The notes below the pieces were generated by a model. The model was not told the DNA's origin. It made no database searches and saw only the letters and a program-made list of their open reading frames with translations. A stretch of DNA of 64,000 bases from Pseudomonas sp. MRSN 12121 (GTDB lineage Bacteria > Pseudomonadota > Gammaproteobacteria > Pseudomonadales > Pseudomonadaceae): assembly GCF_000931465.1 (NCBI RefSeq), contig NZ_CP010892.1, positions 6,533,388 to 6,597,387 on the forward strand. The letters are read 5' to 3'. The position numbers and the translations under genes are program-made. Below are positions 17,338-26,600 of this stretch, in pieces. Positions within the stretch are counted from its first letter, which is position 1. Every line of letters starts with the position of its first letter.

Positions 17338-17365
17338 GACATCGCCCCAATCCTGGGGCGATGTC
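17338..17365. terminator. Hairpin between the CMD gene and spuH
   Basis: GACATCGCCCCA pairs perfectly with TGGGGCGATGTC around a four-base loop (12-bp stem). It lies between convergent genes and can fold in both transcripts. Neither side has a long T-run, so it is either a weak bidirectional terminator or a 3'-end stabiliser of the spu mRNA. Confidence 0.6.
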
Positions 17366-17397
17366 TTGCAGCGGGTAAGTCGTGTTGCTGTCGCGCC

Positions 17398-18288
17398 TCA
17401 GGCCACTTCCGGGGCCTGGGAACGACGGACGTCCGGCTGCTTCCAGGAGTCGGCGGCAGCTTCTTCGATGGCTTGCTGGATGGCGCGCTTGCGGCGCTCT
17501 TCGGCCTGGCGGCTGAAGTACCAGACCAGGAAGGTCACCAGCGACACCGCCAGCAGGATCAGGCTGGCCACGGCGTTGATCTCCGGCTTCACCCCCAGGC
17601 GCACCGCCGAGAACACTTCCATCGGCAGGGTGGTGGAGCCCGGGCCGGAGACGAAGCTCGCCAGCACCAGGTCGTCCAGCGACAGGGCGAACGACATCAT
17701 GCCGCCCGCCGCCAGCGACGGCGCGATCATCGGGATGGTGATCAGGAAGAACACCTTCCACGGCCGCGCGCCCAGGTCCATGGCCGCCTCTTCGATGGAC
17801 AGGTCCAGCTCGCGCAGGCGCGCCGACACCACTACCGCCACATAAGCCGCGCAGAACGTGGTGTGGGCGATCCAGATGGTGACGATGCCCCGCTCCTGGG
17901 GCCAGCCGATCATCTGGGCCATGGCCACGAACAGCAGCAACAGCGACAGACCGGTGATCACCTCGGGCATTACCAGCGGCGCGGTGACCAGGCCACCGAA
18001 CAGGGTACGACCCTTGAAACGGGTGATGCGGGTCAGCACGAAGGCCGCCAGGGTGCCCAGGGCCACCGCCGCCACGGCGGTGTAGCAGGCGATCTCCAGC
18101 GAGCGCACCACCGAACCCATCAGTTGCGAGTTGTCCAGCAGGCCGACATACCATTTCACCGACCAGCCGCCCCAGACCGTCACCAGCTTGGAGGCGTTGA
18201 ACGAGTAGATCACCAGGATCAGCATCGGCAGGTAGATGAACAACAGCCCCAGCACCAGCATCAGGTTGGAGAAACTGAAGCGCTTCAT
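17398..18288 (-). CDS. spuH: Polyamine ABC transporter permease SpuH (PotI-type)
   Basis: 296 residues with about six membrane segments and the inner-membrane permease signature (EAAMDLGARPWKVFFLITIPMIAP) that contacts the ATPase. It is the last gene of the minus-strand spu transport unit, and its ATG overlaps the spuG stop by four bases (ATGA). Together SpuF, SpuG and SpuH form the membrane part of a putrescine/spermidine importer fed by SpuD and SpuE. The C-terminal cytosolic tail is Arg/Glu-rich. Confidence 0.93.
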   Translation of the reverse strand: MKRFSFSNLMLVLGLLFIYLPMLILVIYSFNASKLVTVWGGWSVKWYVGLLDNSQLMGSVVRSLEIACYTAVAAVALGTLAAFVLTRITRFKGRTLFGGLVTAPLVMPEVITGLSLLLLFVAMAQMIGWPQERGIVTIWIAHTTFCAAYVAVVVSARLRELDLSIEEAAMDLGARPWKVFFLITIPMIAPSLAAGGMMSFALSLDDLVLASFVSGPGSTTLPMEVFSAVRLGVKPEINAVASLILLAVSLVTFLVWYFSRQAEERRKRAIQQAIEEAAADSWKQPDVRRSQAPEVA

Positions 18289-19205
18289 TCCTTGCCCTCC
18301 ATTTCTTTGGCCTGACTGCGGTTGAAGAGGATGATCGGCACAATCAGGATCGCCAGCATCACCACCGCCAGGGCCGAAGCCACCGGCCAGTCACGGTTGT
18401 TGAAGAACTCTTGCCACAGCACCTTGCCGATCATCAGGGTCTCCGGGCCACCGAGCAGCTCGGGGATCACGAACTCGCCGACCACCGGGATGAACACCAG
18501 CATGCAGCCGGCGATGATGCCGTTCTTCGACAGCGGCACGGTGATCTTCCAGAAGCTGTTGAAGGTGCTCGACCCCAGGTCCGAGGCGGCCTCGAGCAGG
18601 CTGGTATCGTGCTTCACCAGGTTGGCGTACAGCGGCAGCACCATGAACGGCAGGTACGAATAGACCACGCCGATATACACCGCCAGGTTGGTGTTGAGGA
18701 TCTGCAGCGGCTCGTCGATCCAGCCCATGCTCATCAGGAAGCCGTTGAGCAGGCCGTTGTTGCTGAGGATGCCCATCCACGCATAGACGCGGATCAGGAT
18801 CGCGGTCCAGGTCGGCATCATGATCAGCAGCACCAGCACGGTCTGCATCTCTTTGCGGGCACTGGCGATGGCGTAGGCCATCGGGTAGCCGATCAACAGG
18901 CACAGCAGCGTGCTGAAGAAGGCCATCTTCAGCGAGCCCAGGTAAGCGGCGATATACAGCTCGTCGTCGCCGAGCATCGCGTAGTTGCCCAGGTTGAGCA
19001 GCACCTGCAGCTTCTGGTCGACGAAGCTGTAGATCTCGGTATACGGCGGAATGGCCACGTCCGCTTCGGCGAAGCTGATCTTCAAGACGATGAAGAACGG
19101 CAGCATGAAGAACAGGAACAGCCAGAGGAAGGGCACCCCGATGACCAGCTGACGGCCACCGGGCGTTATCCGGTTGAGGCGGCGCTTGAGCTTTCGCATG
19201 TTCAT
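18285..19205 (-). CDS. spuG: Polyamine ABC transporter permease SpuG (PotH-type)
   Basis: 306 residues, membrane-spanning, with the permease coupling loop EAASDLGSSTFNSFWKITVPLSKNG near residue 210. It pairs with SpuH. I chose the ATG at 19205 because it overlaps the spuF stop as ATGA, the normal arrangement for translational coupling. An in-frame ATG at 19199 is an alternative. Upstream extension of the frame only covers the end of spuF. Confidence 0.93.
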   Translation of the reverse strand: MNMRKLKRRLNRITPGGRQLVIGVPFLWLFLFFMLPFFIVLKISFAEADVAIPPYTEIYSFVDQKLQVLLNLGNYAMLGDDELYIAAYLGSLKMAFFSTLLCLLIGYPMAYAIASARKEMQTVLVLLIMMPTWTAILIRVYAWMGILSNNGLLNGFLMSMGWIDEPLQILNTNLAVYIGVVYSYLPFMVLPLYANLVKHDTSLLEAASDLGSSTFNSFWKITVPLSKNGIIAGCMLVFIPVVGEFVIPELLGGPETLMIGKVLWQEFFNNRDWPVASALAVVMLAILIVPIILFNRSQAKEMEGKE

Positions 19206-20344
19206 GAGCGCAGTACCACGCCGCTGTCGTCTTCCCACCACACGTACACCTGGTCGCCCCAGGTCGGCCGCGCGCCGCGGCGCTCGGCGTTGGCCACGAA
19301 CGACTGCACCAGCTTGCCGCTCGGCAGCTCGACGTAGAACACCGAATGCCCGCCGAGGTAGGCGATGTCATGCACCTTGCCGCTCGACCAGTTGTATTCG
19401 CAGGTCGGCATGTCCGGGGTCACCAGGAGTTTCTCCGGGCGGATGGCGTAGGTCACCGACTTGTCCTGCACCGAGGTGCTGATGCCGTGGCCCACGTAGA
19501 TGTTGCGGTCCAGGTCCTTGCAGGTGATGGTCGCGTGGCCTTCGGCGTCGTCGATCACTTCACCCTCGAAGATGTTGACGTTGCCGATGAACTCGCAGAC
19601 CAGGCGGCTGGTCGGGGTTTCGTAGATGTCGATCGGGCTGCCGATCTGGGCGATCCAGCCCAGGTGCATGATCGCGATGCGCTCGGCCATGGTCATGGCC
19701 TCTTCCTGGTCGTGGGTCACCATCACGCAGGTCACGCCCACGCGCTCGATGATCTCCACCAGTTCCAGTTGCATCTGCGAACGCAGCTTCTTGTCCAAGG
19801 CGCCCATCGGCTCGTCGAGCAGCAGCAGCTTCGGCCGCTTGGCCAGGGAACGGGCCAGGGCCACGCGCTGGCGCTGGCCACCGGAGAGCTGATGCGGCTT
19901 GCGCTTGGCGTACTGGCTCATCTGCACCAGCTTGAGCATCTCGGCCACGCGGGCATCGATCTCGGCCTTGGGGATCTTGTCCTGCTGCAGGCCGAAGGCG
20001 ATGTTCTGCGCCACGGTCATGTGCGGGAACAAGGCGTAGGACTGGAACATCATGTTGATCGGCCGCTCGTAGGGCGGCATGTCGGTGATGTCCACACCGT
20101 CCAGGTAGATGCGCCCCTCCGTGGGCCGTTCGAAACCCGCCAGCATGCGCAGCAGGGTGGATTTGCCCGAACCCGAGCCGCCGAGCAGGGCGAAGATCTC
20201 GCCTTTCTTGATTTCCAGGGACACATCGTCCACGGCAATCGTCTCGTCGAACTTCTTCGTGACCCGGTCGATCTTGACCAGCACCTGCTTGGGTGTCTGG
20301 TCGCCCTCGAGGGCTTTCTTGTAGGCGCCGGAGGCAACTGCCAT
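19202..20344 (-). CDS. spuF: Polyamine ABC transporter ATP-binding protein SpuF (PotG-type)
   Basis: 380 residues. Walker A is GGSGSGKSTL near residue 55, the ABC signature LSGGQRQRVALARSLA near 155, Walker B LLLLDEPMGALD near 175, and the switch His VMVTHDQEEAMTMA near 210. A C-terminal TOBE regulatory domain follows. It energises polyamine uptake through SpuG and SpuH. It lies 71 bases downstream of spuE on the same strand, and its stop overlaps the spuG start. Confidence 0.95.
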   Translation of the reverse strand: MAVASGAYKKALEGDQTPKQVLVKIDRVTKKFDETIAVDDVSLEIKKGEIFALLGGSGSGKSTLLRMLAGFERPTEGRIYLDGVDITDMPPYERPINMMFQSYALFPHMTVAQNIAFGLQQDKIPKAEIDARVAEMLKLVQMSQYAKRKPHQLSGGQRQRVALARSLAKRPKLLLLDEPMGALDKKLRSQMQLELVEIIERVGVTCVMVTHDQEEAMTMAERIAIMHLGWIAQIGSPIDIYETPTSRLVCEFIGNVNIFEGEVIDDAEGHATITCKDLDRNIYVGHGISTSVQDKSVTYAIRPEKLLVTPDMPTCEYNWSSGKVHDIAYLGGHSVFYVELPSGKLVQSFVANAERRGARPTWGDQVYVWWEDDSGVVLRS

Positions 20345-20415
20345 TTACGAAACTCCCAACAGAATTTGCAGTTCGCCCCATGCGGGCGAACTCTGGATAG
20401 TTTGAGCGATTGACG

Positions 20416-21510
20416 CTATTTGCCCGACTTGACCTTGGTCCAGCTGCGGGTCATGAGTCGTTGGATCTTGGGCGGCAACTCTGAGTTGACGTACAGCTTG
20501 TCGACAATCTCCTGCGGCGGGTAGACCGCTTCGTCCTGGCGGACCGATTGCTCCATCAGTTCGCCCGCCTTGGGGTTCGGGTTGGCGTAACCGACGTGGT
20601 CGCTGACCTGGGCGATCACCGCAGGTTCGAGCAGGTAATTGATGAAGGCATGCGCCTGCTTGACGTTACCGGCGTCCTTGGGAATGGCCAGCATGTCGAA
20701 CCAGAGGTTGCCGCCTTCCTTGGGAATCACATAGGCGATGGCAATGCCCTTGCCGGCTTCCTCGGCGCGCGCCTTGGCCTGGAACACATCGCCGGAGAAA
20801 CCCGCGGCGACGCAGATCTCGCCGTTGGCCAGGTCGGAGATGTATTTCGAGGAATTGAAATAGGTGACGTAGGGCCGTACCGCCATCAACTTGGCTTCGG
20901 CCTTCTTGTAGTCTTCGGGGTTCTGGCTGTTGGGGTCCAGGCCCAGGTAGTTGAGCACCGCCGGGAGCATCTCGTCGGCGGAATCGAGGAAGGCCACGCC
21001 GCAGCTCGACAGTTTCTTGATGTTTTCCGGCTCGAACAGCATGGCCCAGGAGTCGATCTTGTCCACGCCCAGCGCGGCCTTGACCTTCTCGACGTTATAG
21101 CCGATGCCGTTGGTGCCCCACAGGTAAGGCACGGCGTACTGGTTGCCCGGGTCGTTCTTCTCCAGGCGCTTGAGCAGCGCAGGGTCGAGATTCGAATAAT
21201 TGGGCAACTGCGCCTTGTCGAGCTTCTGGAACGCCCCGGCCTTGATCTGCTTGCCCAGGAAGTGGTTGGACGGCACGACCACGTCATAGCCGGTACGACC
21301 GGCCAGCAACTTACCTTCCAGGGTTTCGTTGGAGTCGAACACGTCGTACACCGGCTTGATGCCGGTGGCTTTCTCGAAATCTGCCAATGTGCTCTGACCG
21401 ATATAGTCAGACCAGTTATAAATATGCACGGTCGGTGCGGCCTGGACACTGACGGCCAGCGTCAGCCCGGCACCTGCCAGCAAGGCTTTGCGAAATAAAG
21501 AAATAGGCAA
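20416..21510 (-). CDS. spuE: Periplasmic polyamine-binding protein, SpuE position (PotF family)
   Basis: 364 residues with signal peptide (MPISLFRKALLAGAGLTLAVSVQA) and PotF-family signatures: VHIYNWSDYIGQ near 28, YDVFDSNETLEGKL, YISDLANGEICVA and the ending RLMTRSWTKVKSGK. It is clearly paralogous to the next upstream gene. The names spuE and spuD follow the PAO1 gene order, in which SpuE prefers spermidine and SpuD putrescine. Ligand preference here is not proven, and by eye this copy resembles E. coli PotF in several blocks. Confidence 0.88.
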   Translation of the reverse strand: MPISLFRKALLAGAGLTLAVSVQAAPTVHIYNWSDYIGQSTLADFEKATGIKPVYDVFDSNETLEGKLLAGRTGYDVVVPSNHFLGKQIKAGAFQKLDKAQLPNYSNLDPALLKRLEKNDPGNQYAVPYLWGTNGIGYNVEKVKAALGVDKIDSWAMLFEPENIKKLSSCGVAFLDSADEMLPAVLNYLGLDPNSQNPEDYKKAEAKLMAVRPYVTYFNSSKYISDLANGEICVAAGFSGDVFQAKARAEEAGKGIAIAYVIPKEGGNLWFDMLAIPKDAGNVKQAHAFINYLLEPAVIAQVSDHVGYANPNPKAGELMEQSVRQDEAVYPPQEIVDKLYVNSELPPKIQRLMTRSWTKVKSGK

Positions 21511-21752
21511 GTGGAGGTCCTCTAAATAATTGGGCCTGGGTTGCCCGCGCTACCCGACAGCCAATGGCCGCCCAGCAACAAAACCGGCGCGCAACTTACC
21601 CTCGATAAACCGATCCAGCAAAACTTTCTGTCATTGAATGACTACAAAACGCTGCAGCCGCCGCCATGAGGCGGTTATCGACACCGTTGCCTTGAAGGAT
21701 GTCGGCCGCCGCCAAGGCCATTACAGCCCGGTCGGCGGCTACAGGTCTGGCA

Positions 21753-22865
21753 TTACTTACCGGATTTGATCTTGGTCCAGCTGCGGGTCAGGATCCGCTG
21801 GGTCGCCGCCGGCAAGTCGGCAATGGCGTACAGCTTGGCCTGCACGTCGGCAGGTGGGTAGATGCCCGGGTCGGCGGTGATCTCTTTATCGACCAGCGCC
21901 GTCGCAGCCGCGTTACCGTTCGGGAAACGCACGGCGTTGGTGATTTCCGCCATGATTTCCGGCTTCTGCAGGAAGGTCATGAACTTGTAGGCGCCTTCGA
22001 CGTTTTCGGCGTCCTTGGGAATGGCGACCATGTCATAGAAGCTGCCGGCGCCTTCCTTCGGAATGTTGTAGCTGACTTTCACCTTGTCGCCGGCCTCGGC
22101 AGCACGGGCCTTGGCCTGGTAGATGTCACCCGAGTAGCCGACGGCTACGCAGATATTGCCGTTGGCCAGGTCCGAAATGTACTTGGACGAGTGGAAGTAG
22201 CCGATCGAAGGACGGATCTTCAGGAACAGCGCTTCGGCTTCGGCCAGTTGCTTCTTGTCCTGGCTGTCGGTCGGGTAGCCGAGGTAATGCAGGGCCACCG
22301 GGATCATTTCGGTTGGCGAATCGAGGAAGCTGATACCGCACGACTTCAGCTTGGCGGCGTTCTCAGGCTTGAACAGCAGGTCCCAGGAGTTGGTCGGCGC
22401 ATCGGCGCCCAGCGCGGCCTTGACCTTCTCGGCGTTGAAACCAATGCCGATCGAGCCCCACATGTAAGGGAAGGCGTGCTTGTTGCCCGGGTCGCTGACC
22501 GATACCGCCTTGAGCAGCGACTCGTTGAGATTCTTCCAGTTGGGCAGCTTGGACTTGTCCAGCTCCTGATAGACACCCGCCTTGATCTGCTTGGCCAGGA
22601 AGTTGTTCGACGGTACGACGATGTCGTAGCCGGACTTGCCTGCCAGCAACTTGGCTTCGAGGGTTTCGTTACTGTCGAACACGTCATAGACGACTTTGAT
22701 GCCCGACTCGGTTTCAAACTTCTTGATGGTGTCCGGCGCAATGTAGTCGGACCAGTTGTAAACGTGCAGCACCTTGTCATCCGCCTGGGCCGCCGCTGCC
22801 ATCACGCCCATCAGGGACATGGCGAGGAGGGTCTTGCCAGCTTTCTTCATACCTAATGCCTTCAT
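21753..22865 (-). CDS. spuD: Periplasmic polyamine-binding protein, SpuD position
   Basis: 370 residues from the ATG at 22865, which has GGAG eight bases upstream. A shorter start at 22850 (MKKAGKTLL) is the alternative. A signal peptide ends near AAAAQA. Motifs include LHVYNWSDYIAPDTI, YDVFDSNETLEAKL, YISDLANGNICVAVGYSGD and the ending RILTRSWTKIKSGK. It matches the putrescine-type SpuD. It is separated from spuE by 242 bases with no gene, unusually long for an operon, which may hold an extra promoter or a processing site. Confidence 0.88.
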   Translation of the reverse strand: MKALGMKKAGKTLLAMSLMGVMAAAAQADDKVLHVYNWSDYIAPDTIKKFETESGIKVVYDVFDSNETLEAKLLAGKSGYDIVVPSNNFLAKQIKAGVYQELDKSKLPNWKNLNESLLKAVSVSDPGNKHAFPYMWGSIGIGFNAEKVKAALGADAPTNSWDLLFKPENAAKLKSCGISFLDSPTEMIPVALHYLGYPTDSQDKKQLAEAEALFLKIRPSIGYFHSSKYISDLANGNICVAVGYSGDIYQAKARAAEAGDKVKVSYNIPKEGAGSFYDMVAIPKDAENVEGAYKFMTFLQKPEIMAEITNAVRFPNGNAAATALVDKEITADPGIYPPADVQAKLYAIADLPAATQRILTRSWTKIKSGK

Positions 22866-22990
22866 GCGTAATGCTCCAATTATTCTTTTTAACCTTGCGT
22901 TCAGCGACCGGTTGCCGGGCAACTAAAAACAGGCGGTAGTCTGGCAAGTTCCAAGGCAGGCTTTCAACAAAAGCCCCATCCTTTATGACC

Positions 22991-23030
22991 GCTCCGAGCG
23001 AAAGTACCCCGAAGTACTCCCGCTCAGAGC
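22991..23030 (-). promoter_or_regulatory. Long hairpin between spuC and spuD
   Basis: Outer arms GCTCCGAGCG (22991-23000) and CGCTCAGAGC (23021-23030) pair with one mismatch. Inside them AGTAC (23003-23007) pairs with GTACT (23013-23017). It begins 8 bases past the spuC stop and has no T-run on the minus strand, so it looks like an intra-operon processing or attenuation structure that could raise or separate the abundance of the binding protein mRNA. Confidence 0.55.
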
Positions 23031-23037
23031 CTAGCAC

Positions 23038-24402
23038 TTAGCCCTGCAACGCACTCAGGGTCAGATCCAGGCACTTGCGCGCCTTGGCCACCAGCTCGTC
23101 GATCTCCTCCCGGGTGATCACCAGGGGCGGAGCGATGATCATGGTGTCGCCAACGGCACGCATGATCAGGCCGTTGTCGAAGCAGAACTGCCGGCAGATC
23201 ATGCCCACGCCCTTGCCGACATAACGTGCCCGGGTAGCCTTGTCCTGAACCAGCTCGATAGCGCCCAGCAGGCCGACTCCGCGAACCTCACCCACCAGCG
23301 GGTGATCGTTCAGTTCCCGCAGGCGTTTCTGCAAATACGGTGCCGTTTCTGCCTGGACGCGCTCGATAATTTTCTCGTCGCGCATGATGCGGATGTTTTC
23401 CAGGGCCACCGCGGCGGCCACCGGGTGCCCGGAATAGGTGAAACCGTGGTTGAAGTCGCCGCCCTCGTTGAGCACCGCCACCACTTCGTCGCGCACCACC
23501 AGGCCGCCCATCGGGATGTAGCCGGACGTCAGGCCCTTGGCGATGGTCATCATGTCCGGCTTGAGGCCGTAGAAGTCGCTACCGAACCACTCACCGGTAC
23601 GACCGAAACCGCAGATCACCTCGTCGGCGACGAACAGGATGTCGTACTTGGCGAGGATCTCCTTGATCCGCGGCCAGTAGCTGTCCGGCGGTACGATCAC
23701 CCCGCCCGCGCCCTGGATCGGCTCGGCGATGAAGGCCCCGACGTTGTCGACGCCGACTTCGAGAATCTTCTCTTCCAGCTGGTTGGCCGCCCAGATCCCG
23801 AACTCGTGCGGGCTCATGTCGCCGCCCTCGCCGAACCAGTAAGGCTGCGGGATATGCACGATGCCCGGGATCGGCAGGTCGCCCTGTTCGTGCATGTAGG
23901 TCATGCCGCCCAGGCTCGCGCCGGCCACGGTAGAACCGTGGTAGCCGTTGACCCGGCTGATGATGGTTTTCTTCTGCGGCTGGCCCTTGATCGCCCAGTA
24001 GTGGCGAACCATGCGCAGCATGGTGTCGTTGCCTTCGGAGCCGGAACCGGTGAAGAACACATGGTTCATGCCCTGCGGCGCGACATCGGCAATCGCCTTG
24101 GCCAGCTCCAGCGCCGGCGGGTGGGCGGTCTGGAAGAACAGGTTGTAGTACGGCAGCTCGCGCATCTGCTTGCTGGCTGCCTCGGCGAGTTCCGCGCGGC
24201 CGTAACCGATGGCCACGCACCACAGGCCGGCCATGCCGTCGAGGATCTTGTTGCCCTCGCTGTCCCAGAGGTAGACGCCCTCGGCGTTGGTGATGATGCG
24301 CGGGCCCTTCTCCTTCAACTGCTTGAAGTCACTGAACGGAGCCAGGTGGTGCTCGCTGCTGAGGGTTTGCCACTCACGGGTTTGCGGGTTGTTGCTGGTC
24401 AT
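23038..24402 (-). CDS. spuC: Putrescine/polyamine aminotransferase SpuC
   Basis: 454 residues, class-III PLP aminotransferase. The cofactor Lys is in MTIAKGLTSGYIPMG (Lys289), with Asp in ILFVADEVICGFGRTG. SpuC transaminates putrescine or related amines with pyruvate to 4-aminobutanal and alanine, feeding the GABA route. AGGAGAG precedes the ATG at 24402. It lies 57 bases after spuB on the same strand. Confidence 0.94.
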   Translation of the reverse strand: MTSNNPQTREWQTLSSEHHLAPFSDFKQLKEKGPRIITNAEGVYLWDSEGNKILDGMAGLWCVAIGYGRAELAEAASKQMRELPYYNLFFQTAHPPALELAKAIADVAPQGMNHVFFTGSGSEGNDTMLRMVRHYWAIKGQPQKKTIISRVNGYHGSTVAGASLGGMTYMHEQGDLPIPGIVHIPQPYWFGEGGDMSPHEFGIWAANQLEEKILEVGVDNVGAFIAEPIQGAGGVIVPPDSYWPRIKEILAKYDILFVADEVICGFGRTGEWFGSDFYGLKPDMMTIAKGLTSGYIPMGGLVVRDEVVAVLNEGGDFNHGFTYSGHPVAAAVALENIRIMRDEKIIERVQAETAPYLQKRLRELNDHPLVGEVRGVGLLGAIELVQDKATRARYVGKGVGMICRQFCFDNGLIMRAVGDTMIIAPPLVITREEIDELVAKARKCLDLTLSALQG

Positions 24403-24459
24403 TGGAACTCTCCTGATTTTCCGGTGAAGGCGCCGCCGGTTACCGCGGCGCCCCGCGCA

Positions 24460-25818
24460 TCAGACGGCGAAGAGCAGGAACTCCCGCTCCCATGAACTGA
24501 TCACGCGCTTGAAGTTTTCATGCTCGGCCCGCTTGACCGCGACGTAGCCAGTGATGAATTTCTTGCCCAGGTACTTCTCGATGGTCTTGCTGTTTTCCAT
24601 GCGCTCCAGGGCGTCCTCGATGGTCAACGGCAGGCGCAGGTTGCGCCGCTCGTAACCGCGGCCGACCACCGGGGCGCTCGGGTTGTGGCCTTCGACCATG
24701 CCGATGAAGCCGCACAGCAGGCTGGCGGCGATGGCCAGGTAAGGGTTGGCGTCGGCGCCCGGCAGGCGGTTTTCCACCCGGCGGTTCTGCGGCCCGGCAT
24801 CCGGTACGCGCAGGCCCACGGTGCGGTTCTCTTCGCCCCACTCCACGTTCACCGGGGCCGAGGTGTCCGGCAGGAAGCGGCGGAACGAGTTGACGTTGGG
24901 CGCGAACAGCGGCAGCAGCTCGGGGATGAACTTCTGCAGGCCGCCGATGTGGTTGAGGAACAGCTGGCTCATGGTCCCGTCTTCGTTGGAGAAGACGTTC
25001 TTGCCGGTCTCGATGTCGATGATGCTCTGGTGCAGGTGCATGGCACTGCCCGGCTCGCCGGTCATCGGCTTGGCCATGAAGGTCGCGGCCACGTCATGCT
25101 TGAGCGCGGCTTCGCGCATGGTGCGCTTGAACACCAGGATCTGGTCGGCCAGGGACAGGGCGTCGCCGTGACGGAAGTTGATTTCCATCTGCGCCGTGCC
25201 GTCTTCGTGGATCAGCGTGTCGAGGTCCAGCTCCTGCAGTTCGCACCAGTCGTAGACATCCTCGAACAACGGGTCGAATTCGTTCGCCGCCTCGATGGAG
25301 AACGACTGGCGACCGGTTTCCGGACGGCCGGAGCGCCCCACCGGCGGCTGCAGCGGGTAGTCCGGGTCGTCGCTGCGCTTGGTCAGGTAGAACTCCATCT
25401 CCGGCGCCACGATCGGCTGCCAGCCGTGATCGGCATAGAGCTTGAGCACTTTCTTGAGCACGTTGCGCGGCGACAGCTCGATCGGGTTGCCCTGCTTGTC
25501 GTAGGTGTCGTGGATCACCTGGGCGGTCGGCTCGATGGCCCAGGGCACCATGAATACCGCGTTCTGATCGGGACGGCAGACCATGTCGATGTCGGCCGGG
25601 TCCAGCAATTCGTAATAGATGTCGTCTTCGACATAGTCGCCGGTGACCGTCTGCAACAGCACGCTCTCGGGCAGGCGCATGCCTTTTTCGGCGATGAACT
25701 TGTTGGTCGGCGAGATCTTGCCCCGGGTGATCCCGGTCAGGTCGCCAATCATGCATTCGACTTCTGTGATCTTGTGGTCTTTCAACCAATCGGTGAGCTG
25801 GTCGAGGTTGTTGCTCAT
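24460..25818 (-). CDS. spuB: Gamma-glutamylpolyamine synthetase SpuB (glutamine synthetase family)
   Basis: 452 residues of the GS-III/PuuA type. The catalytic-domain motifs MEFYLTKRS, AQMEINFRHGDAL, FMAKPMTGEPGSAMHLHQSI, PNVNSFRRF and NRLPGADANPYL are all in order. It ligates glutamate to putrescine or other amines using ATP, the first step of the gamma-glutamylation pathway. AGAGG precedes the ATG at 25818 by a few bases and overlaps the stop of the decayed spuA (TAG at 25827-25829). In an intact operon spuA would be the first gene. Confidence 0.93.
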   Translation of the reverse strand: MSNNLDQLTDWLKDHKITEVECMIGDLTGITRGKISPTNKFIAEKGMRLPESVLLQTVTGDYVEDDIYYELLDPADIDMVCRPDQNAVFMVPWAIEPTAQVIHDTYDKQGNPIELSPRNVLKKVLKLYADHGWQPIVAPEMEFYLTKRSDDPDYPLQPPVGRSGRPETGRQSFSIEAANEFDPLFEDVYDWCELQELDLDTLIHEDGTAQMEINFRHGDALSLADQILVFKRTMREAALKHDVAATFMAKPMTGEPGSAMHLHQSIIDIETGKNVFSNEDGTMSQLFLNHIGGLQKFIPELLPLFAPNVNSFRRFLPDTSAPVNVEWGEENRTVGLRVPDAGPQNRRVENRLPGADANPYLAIAASLLCGFIGMVEGHNPSAPVVGRGYERRNLRLPLTIEDALERMENSKTIEKYLGKKFITGYVAVKRAEHENFKRVISSWEREFLLFAV

Positions 25819-25826
25819 AAATGCCT

Positions 25827-26345
25827 CTAGGCGTGAGTTTCCTGACTCTTATAAGCCAGGTTGTGTGACGCATCGGCGTCGCATCGGGGGACCCGCTTGC
25901 CACAGGCATCGTCAGATGCCGGGAAGCCAGGGTAACGGGAGCTAGAGCTTACCTGCCATTGAGGGTACTGATGCACCCCCAAGGCAAAAGCCTTGCCTCC
26001 CCCGGTCGGCGCCCCTTCGAGCGGGAAGGCTGCGACCCACCCGCCAGGCGCACGGACCTCGCCCCCGTATTCGGCATCCTGCCCACCGTCAGGCCCGGCA
26101 GCGCCGGCGATACCGGCCCTGTGCAAGGGACTTTCATGATGAACGCATGCGTTATGGGCAGAGGAACGGCTAAAGAGAATGTGCGCCGGACCGTCCAGAA
26201 TATCGGACGGGGCCGGAACATCGGCCAGGGCTGGAAGGATCATGGCTGCTACTGCATGAACGCACGGATCACCACAGGTGTGAGAAGCATGCAGACCGAT
26301 CTGCCTGGAGCAGGCGGTGACGCCGATTAACGGCAGGCGAGACAT
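25827..26345 (-). pseudogene. spuA: Decayed spuA (gamma-glutamyl-GABA hydrolase, class-I amidotransferase) with internal deletion
   Basis: A 172-codon frame sits exactly where spuA belongs, directly upstream of spuB. Its first 60 residues (MSRLPLIGVTACSRQIGLH, then SHTCGDPCVHAVA and SDIL) follow the SpuA/PuuD N-terminus. Residues about 98-132 (APGGWVAAFPLEG, KAFALGVHQYPQWQV) follow the C-terminal block, where intact proteins read GVQWHPEWQV. Between them, roughly 80-100 residues are missing, including the GxCRG nucleophile motif. The catalytic HPE is now YPQ. Normal length is about 250. The family hydrolyses gamma-glutamyl-GABA to GABA and glutamate. This copy cannot do so as read. The frame has no internal stop, so a short protein might still be made. 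The comparison uses my memory of the family, not an alignment run. Confidence 0.75.
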
Positions 26346-26478
26346 GAAACACCCCGGTATTATTGATGTTATGGGTTTGAATCGAGCTTAGCCTTGTTCA
26401 TTTTTTTACACAACACCCCCGTAAAAAATACAACACGGCCCGCTCAAGCCTGCGGCGAGCAGGACCTTCGCAGCCCCC

Positions 26479-26519
26479 AAAGCGCCCCAAAAATGCCCCA
26501 CAAGCGCTTTTTTAGGGCA
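26479..26519 (+). promoter_or_regulatory. Possible pseudoknot or hairpin in the spuI upstream region
   Basis: AAAGCGC (26479-26485) pairs with GCGCTTT (26504-26510), followed by a T-run. TGCCC (26494-26498), inside that loop, pairs with GGGCA (26515-26519) outside it. The interleaved order gives H-type pseudoknot geometry. Whether it is transcribed is unknown because the spuI transcription start is not located. Alternatively the first stem plus T-run is a weak terminator. Confidence 0.35.
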
Positions 26520-26600
26520 AAAAAGGCCTCGCTTGACTTCGGCAGGCCGTTCGGGTTGACTGAAACCAGAAAAGCCCAATGATTGATATTTTTAACAAAC

